A stretch of DNA of 7,975 bases, taken from positions 1 through 7,975 of the forward strand of contig CAIYFP010000451.1 in assembly GCA_903925515.1 (NCBI GenBank), given 5' to 3'. Both the position numbers and the translations under genes were made by a program. The DNA is from an uncultured Verrucomicrobiota bacterium. GTDB lineage: Bacteria > Verrucomicrobiota > Verrucomicrobiia > Limisphaerales > UBA9464. Shown here one piece after another: positions 6,856 to 7,975 of this stretch (position 1 is its first letter; every line of letters starts with the position of its first letter). Below the pieces are notes generated by a model. The model was given only the letters and a program-made list of their open reading frames with translations. It had not been told where the DNA came from and did not search any database.

Positions 6856-6872
6856 CCGGCCGAATGGGCCGG
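6856..6872 (-). terminator. Hairpin after the bS22-like gene
   Basis: A 6-bp perfect stem (CCGGCC 6856-6861, GGCCGG 6867-6872) with a 5-base loop lies 7 bases past the stop codon of the 33-residue gene. No T-run follows. Position favours a terminator or 3'-end stabiliser, but support is only the inverted repeat. Confidence 0.3.
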
Positions 6873-6878
6873 ACCAGC

Positions 6879-6980
6879 CTACTTCTGCCAGGTGCGCTTC
6901 TTGTGCCGGTTCTGGCGAAGCTTCTTGCGGCGCTTGTGCTTGTTGATCTTGGACTTCCTGCGTTTCTTGAGCGAACCCAT
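6879..6980 (-). CDS. AURKAIP1/COX24-domain small basic protein (bS22-like ribosomal protein)
   Basis: A 33-residue gene from ATG 6978-6980 to TAG 6879-6881. The product begins MGSLKKRRKSKINKHKRRKK and ends LRQNRHKKRTWQK: more than half Lys/Arg, with no acidic residue. Length, MGS start and the K-K-R-R-K / H-[KR]-[RK]-x-K-K-L-[RL] spacing match the bacterial COX24_C (AURKAIP1) family, which includes mycobacterial bS22 and is related to mitochondrial mS38/Cox24. By analogy it should bind the decoding region of the small ribosomal subunit. It sits 88 bases after hisG and about 105 bases before the TPR gene, so it may be its own transcript or part of a hisG read-through. Its size makes it easy to miss in automatic annotation. 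Confidence 0.85.
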   Translation of the reverse strand: MGSLKKRRKSKINKHKRRKKLRQNRHKKRTWQK

Positions 6981-7068
6981 AGTCTTGTCTTCTTGTTTCC
7001 CGGGATGTTCCCGAAATTGGTCTTCGTGTCGCGTGTTTGTGCCGCGCGCGGCGGGCGGGCTGGTGAAC

Positions 7069-7968
7069 CTAGTACACCACCTTGTTCAACGGGTACTCGA
7101 TGATGCCCTCGGCGCCGGATGCCTTGAGCTGGGGGATGATTTCCCGGACGACGGCCTCGTCGATCACGGTCTCGACGGCGACCCAGCCCGTCTGGCTGAG
7201 GCTCGAAACCGTCGGGTTGCGCAGCGCGGGCAGGGCTTGCAGCAGTCCGTCCAGTTGCGAGGCCTTCACGTTCATCTTCAGGCCCACCTTGGACTCCGCC
7301 TCGATCGCCCCGCGCAGCAGCAGCGCGAGGGTCTCGACCTTGCGCCGCTTCCATGGGTCCTTCCATGAGTCGCGGTTGGAAACGAGCCGGGGCGTGGACA
7401 CCAGCAACGTGTCCACGATGCGGAGCTTGTTGGCCTTGAGCGACGAGCCCGTCTCGGTCACGTCCACGATGGCATCGACCAGCTCGCGGGCCTTCACCTC
7501 GGTGGCACCCCATGAGAACTCGACGTCCGCCTTCACCTTGTTGCGCCGGAGCCATGCCTTGGTCAGCCCCATGACCTCGGTGGCGATGCGCTTGCCCTCA
7601 AGGTCCTTCACGGAACGAATGGGCGACTCGTCCGGCACGGCCAACACCCAGCGCGTGGGCTGGCGCGTCGCCTTGCTGAACACGAACTCGCCCACCTCGT
7701 GAAGCTTCCCCGCCACGCCGTTCTCCACGATCCAGTCATGGCCGGTCAACCCGGCGTCGAGATAGCCCAAGGCCACATAACGCCCGATCTCCTGCGCCCG
7801 GATCAGGCGCACGGACAACTCCGGGTCGTCCACGTACGGCTCGTAGCTGCGGCTCGACACCGTGATGTTCCAGCCCGCCTTGGCGAACTTCTCCAAGGTG
7901 GCGTCCTGCAACGACCCCTTGGGAAGCCCAAGGCGTAGCCGCGGTGGCTGGCTCGTGCTGCTGCTCAT
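7069..7968 (-). CDS. hisG: ATP phosphoribosyltransferase, long form
   Basis: Catalyses the first step of histidine biosynthesis, joining ATP and PRPP to give phosphoribosyl-ATP, in the cytoplasm. The 299-residue length is that of the long, self-regulated form, which needs no HisZ partner. The N-terminus LRLGLPKGSLQDATLEKFAKAG is typical (residues 11-32). The fold continues with DAGLTGHDWIVENG (71-84). The PRPP-binding signature DAIVDVTETGSSL is at 165-177. The C-terminal ACT-like regulatory domain, at about 228-299, binds histidine for feedback inhibition and ends EGIIEYPLNKVVY, the usual family end. The ATG at 7966-7968 is five bases from the plus-strand edge of the window, so the promoter and any upstream his genes are not visible. 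No other his gene follows it within the window. Confidence 0.96.
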   Translation of the reverse strand: MSSSTSQPPRLRLGLPKGSLQDATLEKFAKAGWNITVSSRSYEPYVDDPELSVRLIRAQEIGRYVALGYLDAGLTGHDWIVENGVAGKLHEVGEFVFSKATRQPTRWVLAVPDESPIRSVKDLEGKRIATEVMGLTKAWLRRNKVKADVEFSWGATEVKARELVDAIVDVTETGSSLKANKLRIVDTLLVSTPRLVSNRDSWKDPWKRRKVETLALLLRGAIEAESKVGLKMNVKASQLDGLLQALPALRNPTVSSLSQTGWVAVETVIDEAVVREIIPQLKASGAEGIIEYPLNKVVY

Positions 7969-7975
7969 TCGTGAC

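Noticed and set aside
7001..7013. Short inverted repeat CGGGA-TGT-TCCCG upstream of the 33-residue gene
   Set aside because: A 5-bp stem with no T-run or known leader pattern is expected by chance in this composition.
6782..7555. 257-residue minus-strand open frame overlapping hisG and the bS22-like gene
   Set aside because: It is a shifted frame of hisG and of the 33-residue gene, with low-complexity Gly/Arg composition.
1..7975. Search for CRISPR arrays, tRNA genes and long direct repeats
   Set aside because: No regularly spaced repeats, no tRNA-like cloverleaf with a conserved TTCGA arm in a suitable place, and no long direct repeats were seen by eye. A tRNAscan and a self-dotplot would settle it.

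Overview
The window appears to come from a GC-rich bacterium, most likely of the Verrucomicrobiota or the wider PVC group. This is inferred from gene content: a PQQ dehydrogenase with an internal cytochrome c domain, GYF and TM2 membrane proteins, and a 33-residue bS22/COX24-like ribosomal protein. No rRNA or other phylogenetic marker confirms it. All complete genes lie on the minus strand. The only plus-strand gene is a partial transposase at the left edge.

The window has two parts of different base composition. The left part, about 1-2280, has roughly balanced base composition and looks like an accessory segment. It holds the C-terminus of an IS630-like transposase (2-151, +) and then, read from right to left on the minus strand, a small TM2 protein, a double-GYF membrane protein with a TM2-like tail, a DUF2752 membrane protein and an orphan 92-residue protein. 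The last three overlap tightly, as in an operon. The stretch 1858-2452 has no convincing gene. It contains the composition break and a four-run G-quadruplex motif.

The right part, about 2280-7975, is roughly two-thirds G+C and looks like core chromosome. Read on the minus strand from the right edge it encodes hisG (first enzyme of histidine biosynthesis), a 33-residue bS22/COX24-like basic protein, a TPR lipoprotein joined by an ATGA overlap to a DUF2203 protein, and an exported PQQ-dependent sugar/alcohol dehydrogenase with a haem domain inserted in its propeller. The genes share direction but not an obvious pathway. Only the TPR and DUF2203 genes are clearly coupled.

Most noteworthy are the small GYF/TM2/DUF2752 membrane operon next to a transposase, and a strong CATG bias in the GC-rich half: CCATGG is common, and Ser, Pro, Thr or Ala codons just before Trp codons nearly always end in A. 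No complete undescribed defence or biosynthetic system is evident.
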